Below the pieces are notes generated by a model, which saw nothing but the letters and a program-made list of their open reading frames with translations, searched no databases and was not told the DNA's origin. A DNA stretch of 64,000 nucleotides from Candidatus Aalborgicola danicus. GTDB lineage: Bacteria > Pseudomonadota > Gammaproteobacteria > Burkholderiales > Burkholderiaceae_C. The position numbers were made by a program, and so were the translations under genes. Below are positions 1 to 7,784 of this stretch, in pieces; within the stretch, counting starts at the first letter, position 1; the number at the start of each line of letters is the position of its first letter. The stretch is from NCBI GenBank assembly GCA_016703945.1, contig JADJBC010000002.1, positions 1 to 64,000 on the forward strand, in the 5' to 3' direction.

Positions 1-661
1 TGTCGATGGCGTACTGGATGGCTTTGCGCACCAGCCGCTCCGTGCCTTCGCGCGACACGGGCTTGATGCCGATGCCCGAGGTGTTGGGGAATCGGATCTT
101 CTTCACGCCCATTTCATCCTGCAGGAACTTGATCAGTTTTTTGGCCTTGTCGCTCTCGGCTTCAAACTCGATACCTGCGTAGATATCTTCCGAGTTTTCA
201 CGGAAGATCACCATATTGGTCTTGTGTGGCTCTTTGACCGGGCTGGGCACGCCGTCAAAGTACTGGATGGGGCGCAGGCACACATACAGGTCCAGCTCCT
301 GGCGCAACGCCACGTTCAGCGAACGAATGCCGCCGCCGACCGGCGTGGTAAGCGGGCCTTTGATGGACACCACGTATTCGCGCAAGGCCTGCAGCGTTTC
401 TTCGGGCAGCCAGACATCAGGGCCATAGACATTGGTCGACTTCTCGCCCGCGTACACCTCCATCCAGTGGATCTTGCGCTTGCCAGCGTAGGCCTTCGCC
501 ACTGCAGCATCGACCACTTTCAGCATCACAGGCGTGATGTCCAGACCCGTGCCATCGCCTTCGATGAAGGGGATGATGGGCTGGTCAGGCACGTTCAAGG
601 ACATATCCGCGTTGACGGTGATCTTCTGGCCTTCTGCTGGGACTTTGATGTGCTGGTACAT
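1..661 (-). CDS. icd: Isocitrate dehydrogenase [NADP+], N-terminal part (cut by window edge)
   Basis: The gene runs off the left edge, so only about 220 N-terminal residues are visible, from the ATG at 659-661 (MYQHIKVPAEG). The enzyme decarboxylates isocitrate to 2-oxoglutarate in the cytosolic TCA cycle and makes NADPH. The visible part follows the E. coli type homodimeric enzyme collinearly: IPFIEGDGTGLDITP near residue 30, then GGGIRSLNVALRQELD, whose Ser is the residue phosphorylated by AceK in E. coli, and FRENSEDIYAG near residue 155. It is divergent from the small gene at 858, and the roughly 200-bp gap between them should hold both promoters. Identity is secure; the missing C-terminal half cannot be judged. 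Confidence 0.96.
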   Translation of the reverse strand, partial: MYQHIKVPAEGQKITVNADMSLNVPDQPIIPFIEGDGTGLDITPVMLKVVDAAVAKAYAGKRKIHWMEVYAGEKSTNVYGPDVWLPEETLQALREYVVSIKGPLTTPVGGGIRSLNVALRQELDLYVCLRPIQYFDGVPSPVKEPHKTNMVIFRENSEDIYAGIEFEAESDKAKKLIKFLQDEMGVKKIRFPNTSGIGIKPVSREGTERLVRKAIQYAID

Positions 662-857
662 GGAAAAATGTCTCCGTGGGTGATTGGGATCGCTTTACCT
701 GAGAAGTTGTGCTTCTAAAAGTGCATAAATTCTATTCCTAAAAAATTACCTGTTGCTGTCGATCCCAGAGTCACTGCGGCTCCCCTGCATACCGCCACGC
801 CGGCGTGCAGGATAATCCCCCGCGGTCAACACGTCTTACTTTAGGAACTCATTAAAA

Positions 858-1112
858 ATGAAGAAACTACTCACTGCACTATTTGCAAGCCTTGTATCGG
901 TCGCGGCATTGGCCCAAGCCGCTGCACCAGCAGCCCCGTCAGCACCCGTAGCGCCGGTTAGACAGGTCACACCGGCCGTTGCCCCGACCCCCGCAGTTGC
1001 GCCAACACCAGCAAAGCCACCCAAGAAACACAAGGCGAAAGCCGCCAAAGCCAAGAAGGCGAAGGCGAAGGCCAAGGCCAAACACAAGGCCAAAAAAGCC
1101 GCCAAGAAATAA
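858..1112 (+). CDS. Small exported Ala/Pro/Lys-rich protein, function unknown
   Basis: This 84-residue protein has three visible parts: an N-terminal signal peptide (MKKLLTALFASLVSVAALAQA), a Pro/Ala/Val linker around residues 22-52, and a C-terminal tail made almost only of Lys and Ala with a few His. The tail resembles histone-H1-like or AlgP-like tails, but here it follows an export signal, so it would act in the periplasm or at the surface rather than on the chromosome. AGGA lies about 9 bases before the ATG. The stop is 13 bases before the DUF192 gene, so the two probably share a transcript. I know no named family for it; low-complexity composition makes homology hard to judge. Confidence 0.7.
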   Translation: MKKLLTALFASLVSVAALAQAAAPAAPSAPVAPVRQVTPAVAPTPAVAPTPAKPPKKHKAKAAKAKKAKAKAKAKHKAKKAAKK

Positions 1113-1125
1113 GCTGTTGGGTAAC

Positions 1126-1575
1126 ATGAAAAAGCTTGTACCCATTTTGCTTGCTGCTGTTTTCTTGGCGCATGGGTCCGCTTTAGCCCAGGACCTTGCG
1201 CAAACACGGTTGCCACGCACCACACTGTCGGTGGGTATTCACCAGATCGATACGCAGCTTGCCACCACGCAAGAACAACACGCGACAGGGTTGATGCACC
1301 GCCAGGACATGCCGCAACACGAAGGCATGTTGTTCGTTTTTGAAAACCCGGCACGGCAGTGCTTCTGGATGAAAAACACTTTGCTTCCGTTAACGGCGGC
1401 CTTTGTGGCCGATGACGGAACCATTGTGAACCTTGAGGACATGAAGCCCAAATCATTGGACTCCCATTGCTCAGCCAAACCCGTGCGGTTCGTGCTGGAA
1501 ATGAACCAGGGCTGGTTTGCCAAAAAAGGCATCAAACCGGGCAGCAAAATTTCCGGGCGACCGTTCAGCCCATAA
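1126..1575 (+). CDS. DUF192 family exported protein
   Basis: The 149-residue product begins with a cleavable signal peptide (to about residue 21, ALAQ) and then carries the DUF192 fold. The typical points are the early GLMHR segment, a GMLFVFENP stretch, and CFWMKNTLLPLTAAF followed by DDGTIVNLEDMKP. DUF192 proteins are small secreted or membrane-anchored beta-barrel domains of unknown biochemical role. I chose the ATG at 1126 because it opens directly on the signal peptide, while the frame runs upstream into the preceding gene. It ends just before a strong bidirectional terminator shared with sodB. Confidence 0.9.
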   Translation: MKKLVPILLAAVFLAHGSALAQDLAQTRLPRTTLSVGIHQIDTQLATTQEQHATGLMHRQDMPQHEGMLFVFENPARQCFWMKNTLLPLTAAFVADDGTIVNLEDMKPKSLDSHCSAKPVRFVLEMNQGWFAKKGIKPGSKISGRPFSP

Positions 1576-1601
1576 AAAAACCGACCAAGGTCGGTTTTTT
1601 T
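1574..1601. terminator. Bidirectional rho-independent terminator
   Basis: A-tract, CCGACC stem, AA loop, GGTCGG and T-tract form a compact hairpin with T-runs on both strands. It sits between the convergent DUF192 gene and sodB and would end both transcripts. Confidence 0.85.
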
Positions 1602-1623
1602 ATGATGCGAGCGATTCCGCGTG

Positions 1624-2205
1624 TTACGCGAAATTGCCTTCGGCAAAGCTCCAGTTGACCAGCTTGTCGAGGTAGGTTTCGACAAACTTCTGGCGCAGGT
1701 TACGGTAGTCAATGTAGTAGGCGTGCTCCCACACATCAACGGTCAACAGCGCCGTGTCTGCGGTTGTCAGCGGCGTACCGGCGGCGCCCATGTTCACAAT
1801 GTCCACGGAACCATCAGGCTTCTTGACCAGCCAGGTCCAGCCGGAACCAAAATTGCCGACGGCGGACTTGACAAATGCCTCCTTGAAAGCGGTGTAGCTG
1901 CCCCACTTGGCGGTGATCGCCGCACCCAATGCGCCGGTAGGTTCGCCACCGCCATTGGGTTTCATGCAGTTCCAGAAAAACGTGTGGTTCCAGATTTGCG
2001 CCGAGTTGTTGTAGATGCCACCGCTGGATTTTTTGACAATCTCTTCCAACGACATGGTCTCGAACTCCGTGCCTTTTTGCAGGTTGTTCAAATTGACGAC
2101 ATAGGCATTGTGGTGTTTGCCATGGTGAAACTCCAAAGTCTCTTTGGAGTAAGCAGGCGCCAGGGCATCAATCGCAAAAGGCAGTGCGGGCAGGGTGTGT
2201 TCCAT
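1624..2205 (-). CDS. sodB: Superoxide dismutase [Fe]
   Basis: This cytosolic 193-residue enzyme converts superoxide to oxygen and hydrogen peroxide. The iron/manganese superoxide dismutase metal ligands are visible: His in LEFHHGKHHNAYV (about residue 27), His in QIWNHTFFW (about 74), and Asp and His in DVWEHAYYIDYRN (about 157-161). The Gln before IWNH and the NNSAQ context are typical of the Fe-specific branch. I use the ATG at 2203-2205 (MEHTLPALPF) because AGAGG precedes it by six bases; an upstream in-frame start adds eight unlikely residues. It converges on the DUF192 gene and lies downstream of xseA on the same strand. Confidence 0.96.
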   Translation of the reverse strand: MEHTLPALPFAIDALAPAYSKETLEFHHGKHHNAYVVNLNNLQKGTEFETMSLEEIVKKSSGGIYNNSAQIWNHTFFWNCMKPNGGGEPTGALGAAITAKWGSYTAFKEAFVKSAVGNFGSGWTWLVKKPDGSVDIVNMGAAGTPLTTADTALLTVDVWEHAYYIDYRNLRQKFVETYLDKLVNWSFAEGNFA

Positions 2206-2259
2206 GGAATCCTCTCGGGTGGTTAGCAAAAAGAGCGATTGTAGGAAGTAATTGAAACT

Positions 2260-3558
2260 TCAGTCACTGACGGTCAAGTCAACCGTGCCGTCGGCAAGGC
2301 TTGCCTTCACACGCTGACCGGGGTGGGCCTGTGACACCCGCGTCAAGGTGTGGCCATCCTCCAGTGTCAACCATGCGTAGCCACGTTTTAGCACCAGCGC
2401 GGGGTCGAGCAAACGCAAGCGCAATTCCGCGCGGTGTGTACGCTCCTGTGAACGCAGGATCGTCCGCTCCACGGCGGGCAGAAGAAGCTGGCCGCAACGC
2501 CCCAGGGCCAATTGCTTGTCGCGCAGGACCATGCGTGAAGCGTGCTGCAACCGCTGCGCAAGGGTGCCCAAGTTCAGCCGGTGGCGGTGCGCCAAAGCGG
2601 AGGGCCGCCCTAACCGGGACGCCGCGAGATCCAACCGCTGATCTTGCCGGTCTGCATAACGCATCAATGCCCGCTCCAAGCGGGACTCCATGGTGTCCAC
2701 GGCACTGAGCCACGTGACCGTGGGTGCGGACGCCATTTCCGCCGCAGCGGTGGGTGTGGGTGCACGGACGTCGGCCACAAAATCAGCAATGGTGAAATCC
2801 GTTTCATGGCCCACACCGCAAATGACGGGCACGGGGCTGCGCGCAATCACCCGGGCCAGTTGTTCGTCATTAAATGCCCACAGATCTTCGGCGGCGCCTC
2901 CCCCACGAACCAGCAAGATGACGTCGATGGCCGCCGAGGCGATACTCCCGGGCGACTCCGCCATGCGGTAGAGGCTTTCCATAGCCTGCACCAATTCTCG
3001 AGGCGCACCATCGCCCTGCACAGCAGCCGGTGCAATCACCACCGGGATGTGGGGCACACGCCGCTGAAGTGCGGTGATGACATCGTGCAAGGCCGCTGCA
3101 CCCAAGGAAGTCACCACGCCGATACCACGGGGCAGCGCCGGCAGGGGTCGCTTGCGCGCCGCTTCAAACAAGCCCTCGGCGGCCAGTTTTTCTTTGAGTT
3201 TGAAAAACTGCTCCATCAATGCACCTTGACCGGCCGGGCGCAGCGCCTCAACGATCAATTGCAATTCACCCCGCGGTTCGTACACACCCAGCCTGCCTCT
3301 CACTTCCACCAGGTCACCGTCGCGCGGGCTGAGGGTCAACAGGCTTGCTGCGCGGCGAAACATGGCACAGCGCAATTGCCCTGCTTCATCTTTCAAAGAA
3401 AAATAGCAGTGTCCACTGGCGGCACGGGTAAACCCGCTGATCTCCCCGACAACCGTCACCGGGTTGAAGCGCGCCTCCAGTGCGTCTGCTACCGCGCGGC
3501 ACAGGGCACCGACACGCCAGACCCGGCTGATCGAAGTGGCCGGACCTGCTTCAAACAT
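2260..3558 (-). CDS. xseA: Exodeoxyribonuclease VII large subunit
   Basis: XseA is the catalytic large subunit of exonuclease VII, which degrades single-stranded DNA and works with the small subunit XseB (not in this window). The 432-residue protein has the N-terminal OB-fold (about residues 10-105, TVVGEISGFTRAASGHCYFS) and then the catalytic region with PRGIGVVTSLGAAALHDV, a DVILLVRGGGAAEDLWAFND block and VICGVGHETDFTIADFVAD. The C-terminal coiled-coil part ends with GYAWLTLEDG. I chose the ATG at 3556-3558 (MFEAGPATS), preceded by GGGAAG; the frame stays open to 3651, adding 31 residues that do not look like the family. Confidence 0.95.
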   Translation of the reverse strand: MFEAGPATSISRVWRVGALCRAVADALEARFNPVTVVGEISGFTRAASGHCYFSLKDEAGQLRCAMFRRAASLLTLSPRDGDLVEVRGRLGVYEPRGELQLIVEALRPAGQGALMEQFFKLKEKLAAEGLFEAARKRPLPALPRGIGVVTSLGAAALHDVITALQRRVPHIPVVIAPAAVQGDGAPRELVQAMESLYRMAESPGSIASAAIDVILLVRGGGAAEDLWAFNDEQLARVIARSPVPVICGVGHETDFTIADFVADVRAPTPTAAAEMASAPTVTWLSAVDTMESRLERALMRYADRQDQRLDLAASRLGRPSALAHRHRLNLGTLAQRLQHASRMVLRDKQLALGRCGQLLLPAVERTILRSQERTHRAELRLRLLDPALVLKRGYAWLTLEDGHTLTRVSQAHPGQRVKASLADGTVDLTVSD

Positions 3559-3853
3559 GACCAGACTTCCCGAACCATGTGTGTAGGGCAGCGCGAGTGC
3601 TCCACAACTGGTAGCCAAGGTTGCAGGTCTGCGCGCACCCACCCGCAGCACACGATTTTTGGTCGAAAGTTGTTGATTTCATTGGATTTTTCACTGCTGC
3701 TTTTGTCATCAATCTGTCAAAACCGAAGGTGGATGCGGCATGGCGCCCGATGGGCAACCAGTTTTACACAATGTTATCCACACGTTCTGTGGGTAGTCGA
3801 CCTGCACACGTACGCCATAATCGCGAAGCATTTCATTTGCACGGAGTGACCAT

Positions 3854-4480
3854 TTGTTTTCCATCATACAAGCCGCTGGCTGGCCGATTTGGCCTCTTAT
3901 TGCCTGCTCAGTCCTGGCCCTGGCCATCGTCATTGACCGCTTTGTCAGCCTGAAAGCGCTGAAGGTGGCGCCACCGCGCTTGCTGGATGAAGTCCTGAGT
4001 GTGACCCGCACCGCCATTCCCGGCCCGGACGTGGTGACACAGCTGGAAAAGAACTCTGCACTGGGGGAAGTGCTGGCCAGTGGCCTGCGTGCTATCAACT
4101 CAGACCCGCGTTGCACCGAAGACGATTTGCGCGCCATCATGGAAAGCACCGGGCGCATCGTGGCCCACCGTCTGGAATTGCGCCTCAGTGCACTGGCCAC
4201 CATTGCGTCGGCAGCGCCCCTGATGGGGCTGTTTGGCACCGTGGTCGGCATGATAGAGATTTTTGGTTCACAGGCGCCCGGCGGCGCGACGGGTGGCAAT
4301 CCGGCGCAACTGGCACACGGCATCTCCATTGCGCTGTACAACACTGCGTTCGGGCTGATCGTGGCCATTCCCTCACTGATCTTCTGGCGCTACTTCAGGG
4401 GACAAGTGGACGCCTACTTGCTGACATTGGAGCTGTCAGCCGAACACCTGGTCCGACACCTCAAGGTGTTCCGCAGGTAA
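3854..4480 (+). CDS. exbB: MotA/TolQ/ExbB-family proton channel protein
   Basis: The inner-membrane 208-residue protein belongs to the ExbB/TolQ family, which forms the proton channel that energises TonB or TolA. The first membrane segment is at about residues 10-28 (WPIWPLIACSVLALAIVI). Two more occur in the conserved C-terminal part (ASAAPLMGLFGTVVGMIEIF and ALYNTAFGLIVAIPSLIFW). The start is a TTG at 3854 with ACGGAG seven bases upstream. It is followed after seven bases by exbD and then lpxK, the usual Burkholderiales arrangement. Length and order favour ExbB over TolQ, but sequence alone does not fully separate them. Confidence 0.9.
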   Translation: MFSIIQAAGWPIWPLIACSVLALAIVIDRFVSLKALKVAPPRLLDEVLSVTRTAIPGPDVVTQLEKNSALGEVLASGLRAINSDPRCTEDDLRAIMESTGRIVAHRLELRLSALATIASAAPLMGLFGTVVGMIEIFGSQAPGGATGGNPAQLAHGISIALYNTAFGLIVAIPSLIFWRYFRGQVDAYLLTLELSAEHLVRHLKVFRR

Positions 4481-4487
4481 ACCCGCC

Positions 4488-4916
4488 ATGAACTTCCGCC
4501 CGCGCAAACAGGACGAGCCCGAGATCAATCTGATCCCGTTTATCGATGTGCTGCTGGTCGTGCTGATCTTCCTGATGCTGTCGACCACCTACAGCAAATT
4601 CACAGAGATGCAACTCAAGCTGCCGGTGGCCGACACCGATGCCCAACGCGACTACGCCAAGGAAATCATCGTGGCCGTCAGCGCCGATGGGGCTTACAGC
4701 GTCAATCGCATACCGGTGATAGGTCGCAGCCTGGAAAGTGTGGCTATCGCCATGACCGAGGGCGCCAAGGCGGGCAAGGACACGGTGGTCATCATCAGCG
4801 CGGACGCCAGCGCCAAACACCAGTCGGTCGTCACCGTGATGGAAGCCGCCCGTCGCTCGGGTTTACACCAGATCACATTCGCCACGCAATCAACGGCGCA
4901 GGCGGGTGGGCGTTAG
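4488..4916 (+). CDS. exbD: ExbD/TolR-family biopolymer transport protein
   Basis: The 142-residue protein has the ExbD/TolR plan: a short cytoplasmic N-terminus, one membrane helix (about residues 14-33, INLIPFIDVLLVVLIFLMLS) with the conserved Asp in PFIDVLLVV that carries protons, and a periplasmic domain. It partners with the ExbB-like protein just upstream to couple proton flow to energy transduction across the periplasm. The end of the gene overlaps the GTG start of lpxK by 11 bases, which implies coupled translation. Confidence 0.92.
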   Translation: MNFRPRKQDEPEINLIPFIDVLLVVLIFLMLSTTYSKFTEMQLKLPVADTDAQRDYAKEIIVAVSADGAYSVNRIPVIGRSLESVAIAMTEGAKAGKDTVVIISADASAKHQSVVTVMEAARRSGLHQITFATQSTAQAGGR

Positions 4917-5994
4917 ACCCGTGGCTGAGACTTTGCGGCAGACGCTGCAAAGCACCCTAATGAAGGCCTGGCGGGGGCGCGGGGTGCTGGCGTCCCTGTT
5001 GTACCCCGTCTCACTTGTCTATCGCGGCCTGGTGGAGACCCGTCGCGTCGCGTATGCGATCGGGCTGGTGCGTGTACAACACGTCGATGCGACCGTGATT
5101 GTGGTCGGCAACGTGGTGGCCGGGGGCGCCGGAAAAACACCCACCGTCATCGCCGTGGTGCAGCATCTGATGGCTCAGCAACACCGCGTAGGGGTCATTT
5201 CACGGGGTTATGGCCGCACAGGAACTGCGTGCCTGGAGGTGGTGCCTGCCGCTGATCCGAGCGACGTGGGGGACGAGCCACTGCTGATTCGCCGCGCAAC
5301 CGGGGTTCCGGTATTTGTGGCGCCGACCCGCCATGCAGCCGCGATGGCGCTACTGGCGCACTACCCACAAACGCAGTTCATTATTTGTGACGACGGCCTG
5401 CAGCACTATGCCCTGTACCGGGATCTTGAAATCTGCGTCTTTGACGACCGGGGGCGTGGCAACGGATGGCACTTGCCCGCCGGGCTGCTACGCGAAAGGT
5501 GGCCGCGCCACGCTGTCCTTGCGGCGGGGCAGCGTGATGACCGTCTGCTGGTTTTGCATACGGGCGAACGCCCAGCTTTTGCCGGATTCACGGCACGCAA
5601 GAATCTGTCTTCTATGGCCCATAGCAGCGATGGGACACAAATACCCTTGGCTGCACTGCATACGCCTGGCGGCAAACCGCTAATGGCCGTTGCCGGCATT
5701 GCCCAGCCCGAATCATTTTTCGCCATGCTGCGCGCCCGCAATGTCCCGCTGGCCGCCACACTGGCACTCTCCGATCACTATCATTTTGATAGTGGGCTTA
5801 TTAACAAATACGAGGGCTACCGGTTGATTTGCACTGACAAGGATGCCGCCAAGCTGTGGCCCCTGGTGCCAGACGCCGTGACCGTGAGCCTGGAGTTACA
5901 GCCTGAGGTGGCGTTTTTCGCCGCGCTGGACGCGCAAGTGCGCTCACTGCTGGCAGCAAAGTTATCATCGGCACATGGACACAAGACTTCTTGA
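4906..5994 (+). CDS. lpxK: Tetraacyldisaccharide 4'-kinase (lipid A synthesis)
   Basis: LpxK phosphorylates the 4' position of the lipid A disaccharide at the inner membrane. The 362-residue protein shows the P-loop GNVVAGGAGKTP (about residues 69-79), SRGYGR near residue 97, DDGLQHYALYRD near residue 165, and a C-terminal DHYHFD and CTDKDAAKL. The GTG start at 4906 lies inside the end of exbD; another GTG at 4921 is possible. The gene overlaps the next small gene by 20 bases. Bases 5775-5825 inside it match the dispersed short repeat of this window without disturbing the frame. Confidence 0.94.
   Translation: MGVRPVAETLRQTLQSTLMKAWRGRGVLASLLYPVSLVYRGLVETRRVAYAIGLVRVQHVDATVIVVGNVVAGGAGKTPTVIAVVQHLMAQQHRVGVISRGYGRTGTACLEVVPAADPSDVGDEPLLIRRATGVPVFVAPTRHAAAMALLAHYPQTQFIICDDGLQHYALYRDLEICVFDDRGRGNGWHLPAGLLRERWPRHAVLAAGQRDDRLLVLHTGERPAFAGFTARKNLSSMAHSSDGTQIPLAALHTPGGKPLMAVAGIAQPESFFAMLRARNVPLAATLALSDHYHFDSGLINKYEGYRLICTDKDAAKLWPLVPDAVTVSLELQPEVAFFAALDAQVRSLLAAKLSSAHGHKTS
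5775..5825 (+). repeat. Copy of dispersed short repeat inside lpxK
   Basis: CTATCATTTTGATAG is followed by AAATACGAGGGCTACCGG, which matches the family pattern of a small palindrome and an ACGAGGGCT block. The reading frame is kept and protein length is not obviously increased, so chance resemblance is not excluded. Confidence 0.5.
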
Positions 5995-6157
5995 ACTACT
6001 CGTTTGCCCGGTGACCAAAGGGCCGCTCGAATACAACCGCGAAAAGCAGGAGCTGGTCTCCCGCAGCGCCCGTCTGGCCTACCCGGTGCGCGACGGCATT
6101 CCAGTGCTGCTGGAAAACGAAGCCCGTACGTTGACTGACGAAGAAATCGACGCCTGA
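5975..6157 (+). CDS. Trm112-family small protein (YcaR-like)
   Basis: This 60-residue protein matches the bacterial Trm112/YcaR family (formerly DUF343): LLVCPVTKGPLEYN at the N-terminus and AYPVRDGIPVLLENEART at the C-terminus. Bacterial members often keep only part of the zinc site, and here one Cys (LVCP) remains visible. The family is nearly always encoded between lpxK and kdsB, as here, but its role there is not established; eukaryotic Trm112 activates methyltransferases. It overlaps lpxK by 20 bases and ends eight bases before kdsB. Confidence 0.92.
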   Translation: MDTRLLELLVCPVTKGPLEYNREKQELVSRSARLAYPVRDGIPVLLENEARTLTDEEIDA

Positions 6158-6165
6158 AAACACCC

Positions 6166-6948
6166 ATGCGGTACACCGTGTTGATACCGGCACGGCTGGC
6201 TTCCAGTCGGCTGCCCAATAAACCTTTGGCGGACCTTGCGGGTGCACCCATGGTGGTGCGGGTGGCGCAAAGGGTGCGAGCGGGGGTATCGGCTGCCGTA
6301 CGGATTGTGGTGGCAGGGGACCACCCCTCGATCATCCGGGCTTGTCACGACCACGGCATTGAGGCGGTGTTGACCCGGGAAGACCACCCGTCGGGCACCG
6401 ATCGCCTGGCCGAGGCCAGCCAGGTACTAGGTCTGGCCGAGGACGAGATGGTTGTCAATGTCCAGGGCGACGAGCCGCTGATTGATCCCGTGCTGGTCCA
6501 GGCCGTGGCCACCACCCTGCGCGACCATCCTGAGGCCGCCATGGCGACCGCTGCACATGCCATCGCCAGCACGGAAGACTTTGTCAATCCCAACGTTGTC
6601 AAAGTAGTCGTCGACGCCAAAGACCTTGCCCTGTATTTCAGCCGTGCGCCCATTGCCTGGTGGCGCGACGGTTTTAGCAGCGGCATTTATAGCCTGCCCA
6701 GCCCGGCACCATTGCGTCACATTGGCATCTATGCCTACCGGGTCGGATTTTTGCGCGTGTTTCCTCAGTTGGCCCAGGCGCCGATAGAGGTCTGCGAGTC
6801 ACTGGAGCAACTGCGCGCCATGTGGCACGGCTACCGCATTGCAGTGCATGTCACCGAGCAAGCACCTGGACCCGGAGTTGACACTGCGCAAGACCTGGAG
6901 CGCGTGAGGGCCTTGTTTCTCGCTGCCAAGGGCACTTCTGTAAGTTAG
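6166..6948 (+). CDS. kdsB: 3-deoxy-manno-octulosonate cytidylyltransferase
   Basis: KdsB activates Kdo to CMP-Kdo for lipopolysaccharide core synthesis in the cytosol. The 260-residue protein has the nucleotide-binding start VLIPARLASSRLPNKPLAD, the central TREDHPSGTDRLAEA and VVNVQGDEPLIDP, and the substrate region HIGIYAYRVGFL with the LEQLRAMWHGYRIAV end, all standard for the family. It is the third gene of the lpxK / Trm112-like / kdsB run, so lipid A phosphorylation and Kdo activation are co-expressed. Confidence 0.96.
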   Translation: MRYTVLIPARLASSRLPNKPLADLAGAPMVVRVAQRVRAGVSAAVRIVVAGDHPSIIRACHDHGIEAVLTREDHPSGTDRLAEASQVLGLAEDEMVVNVQGDEPLIDPVLVQAVATTLRDHPEAAMATAAHAIASTEDFVNPNVVKVVVDAKDLALYFSRAPIAWWRDGFSSGIYSLPSPAPLRHIGIYAYRVGFLRVFPQLAQAPIEVCESLEQLRAMWHGYRIAVHVTEQAPGPGVDTAQDLERVRALFLAAKGTSVS

Positions 6949-7052
6949 GTCGCAGGCGGCCCATGCTATTCTCTAGGTCAATCGCGTGACTTGAACGGGG
7001 GCGACACCGACCTGCTGCGCGCAAATGGTTTTAGTACTATCTGAGGGTATCC

Positions 7053-7709
7053 ATGAGACTCATTTTGTTGGGCGCACCAGGCGCCGGTAAAGGCACGCAA
7101 GCGACGTTCATTTGTCAAAAGTACGGTATTCCGCAAATTTCCACGGGCGACATGCTGCGCGCCGCAGTCAAGGCTGGCAGCCCGCTGGGGCTAGAAGCCA
7201 AAGCGGTCATGGCCTCCGGCGGTCTTGTCAGTGACGATCTGATCATCAACCTGGTGAAGGAGCGCCTGACCCAGCCTGATTGCGCCAATGGCTTCCTGTT
7301 TGACGGGTTTCCACGCACCATTCCCCAAGCGGATGCCATGAAAGCCGCCGGCGTGACGCTGGACTACGTGGTCGAGATCGACGTGCCTTTCGAGGCCATC
7401 ATCGAGCGCATGAGCGGACGCCGCTCCCATCCCGCGTCGGGCCGCACGTACCACGTCAAGTTCAACCCGCCCAAGGTGGAAGGTGTTGACGATGTCACGG
7501 GTGAACCCCTGATCCAGCGTGACGACGACAAGGAAGAAACCGTCAAGAAACGTCTGGATGTCTACAGTGCCCAAACTCGCCCCCTGGTGGACTACTACTC
7601 TGGTTGGGCTGCTAAAGATGCAGCCAGTGCGCCTAAATACCGTGCAGTGAGCGGCACGGGTGAAGTCGAAGTCATCAAATCCCGTGTATTCGAAGCCCTG
7701 GGAGGTTGA
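7053..7709 (+). CDS. adk: Adenylate kinase
   Basis: Adenylate kinase interconverts ATP plus AMP with two ADP in the cytosol. The 218-residue protein is the long bacterial form: P-loop GAPGAGKGTQA (residues 7-17), FDGFPRTIPQADAM near residue 84, the LID region starting with RMSGRRSHPASGRTYHVKFNPP (first 20 shown as RMSGRRSHPASGRTYHVKFN), and the C-terminal DYYSGW. The LID has no Cys zinc ligands, as in most Gram-negative enzymes. GAGGG lies five bases before the ATG. The 104-bp gap after kdsB suggests its own promoter, and a strong terminator follows. Confidence 0.97.
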   Translation: MRLILLGAPGAGKGTQATFICQKYGIPQISTGDMLRAAVKAGSPLGLEAKAVMASGGLVSDDLIINLVKERLTQPDCANGFLFDGFPRTIPQADAMKAAGVTLDYVVEIDVPFEAIIERMSGRRSHPASGRTYHVKFNPPKVEGVDDVTGEPLIQRDDDKEETVKKRLDVYSAQTRPLVDYYSGWAAKDAASAPKYRAVSGTGEVEVIKSRVFEALGG

Positions 7710-7736
7710 ATTTCGAAGACGCCGTCTGTGCATGAC

Positions 7737-7759
7737 AAAGGGCCGCTTTGCGGCCCTTT
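7737..7759. terminator. Terminator after adk
   Basis: A perfect ten-base stem AAAGGGCCGC / GCGGCCCTTT with a three-base loop follows the adk stop codon by about 25 bases. It lies between adk and the convergent asparaginase gene and could serve both. Confidence 0.8.
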
Positions 7760-7784
7760 ATGTTTGCGGGTGTTTGAATTCATC

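Noticed and set aside
3774..3782. TTATCCACA, a perfect DnaA box, upstream of the ExbB-like gene
   Set aside because: A single box with no cluster, AT-rich region, dnaA or gidA nearby; one such 9-mer is expected by chance.
2644..3849. Plus-strand open frame of 401 codons
   Set aside because: It is antisense to xseA; composition and motifs belong to the minus-strand gene.
7598..7645. Possible short-repeat copy in adk (GCTGCTAAAGATGCAGCCAG)
   Set aside because: It lacks the ACGAGGGCT core and encodes ordinary adenylate kinase residues.
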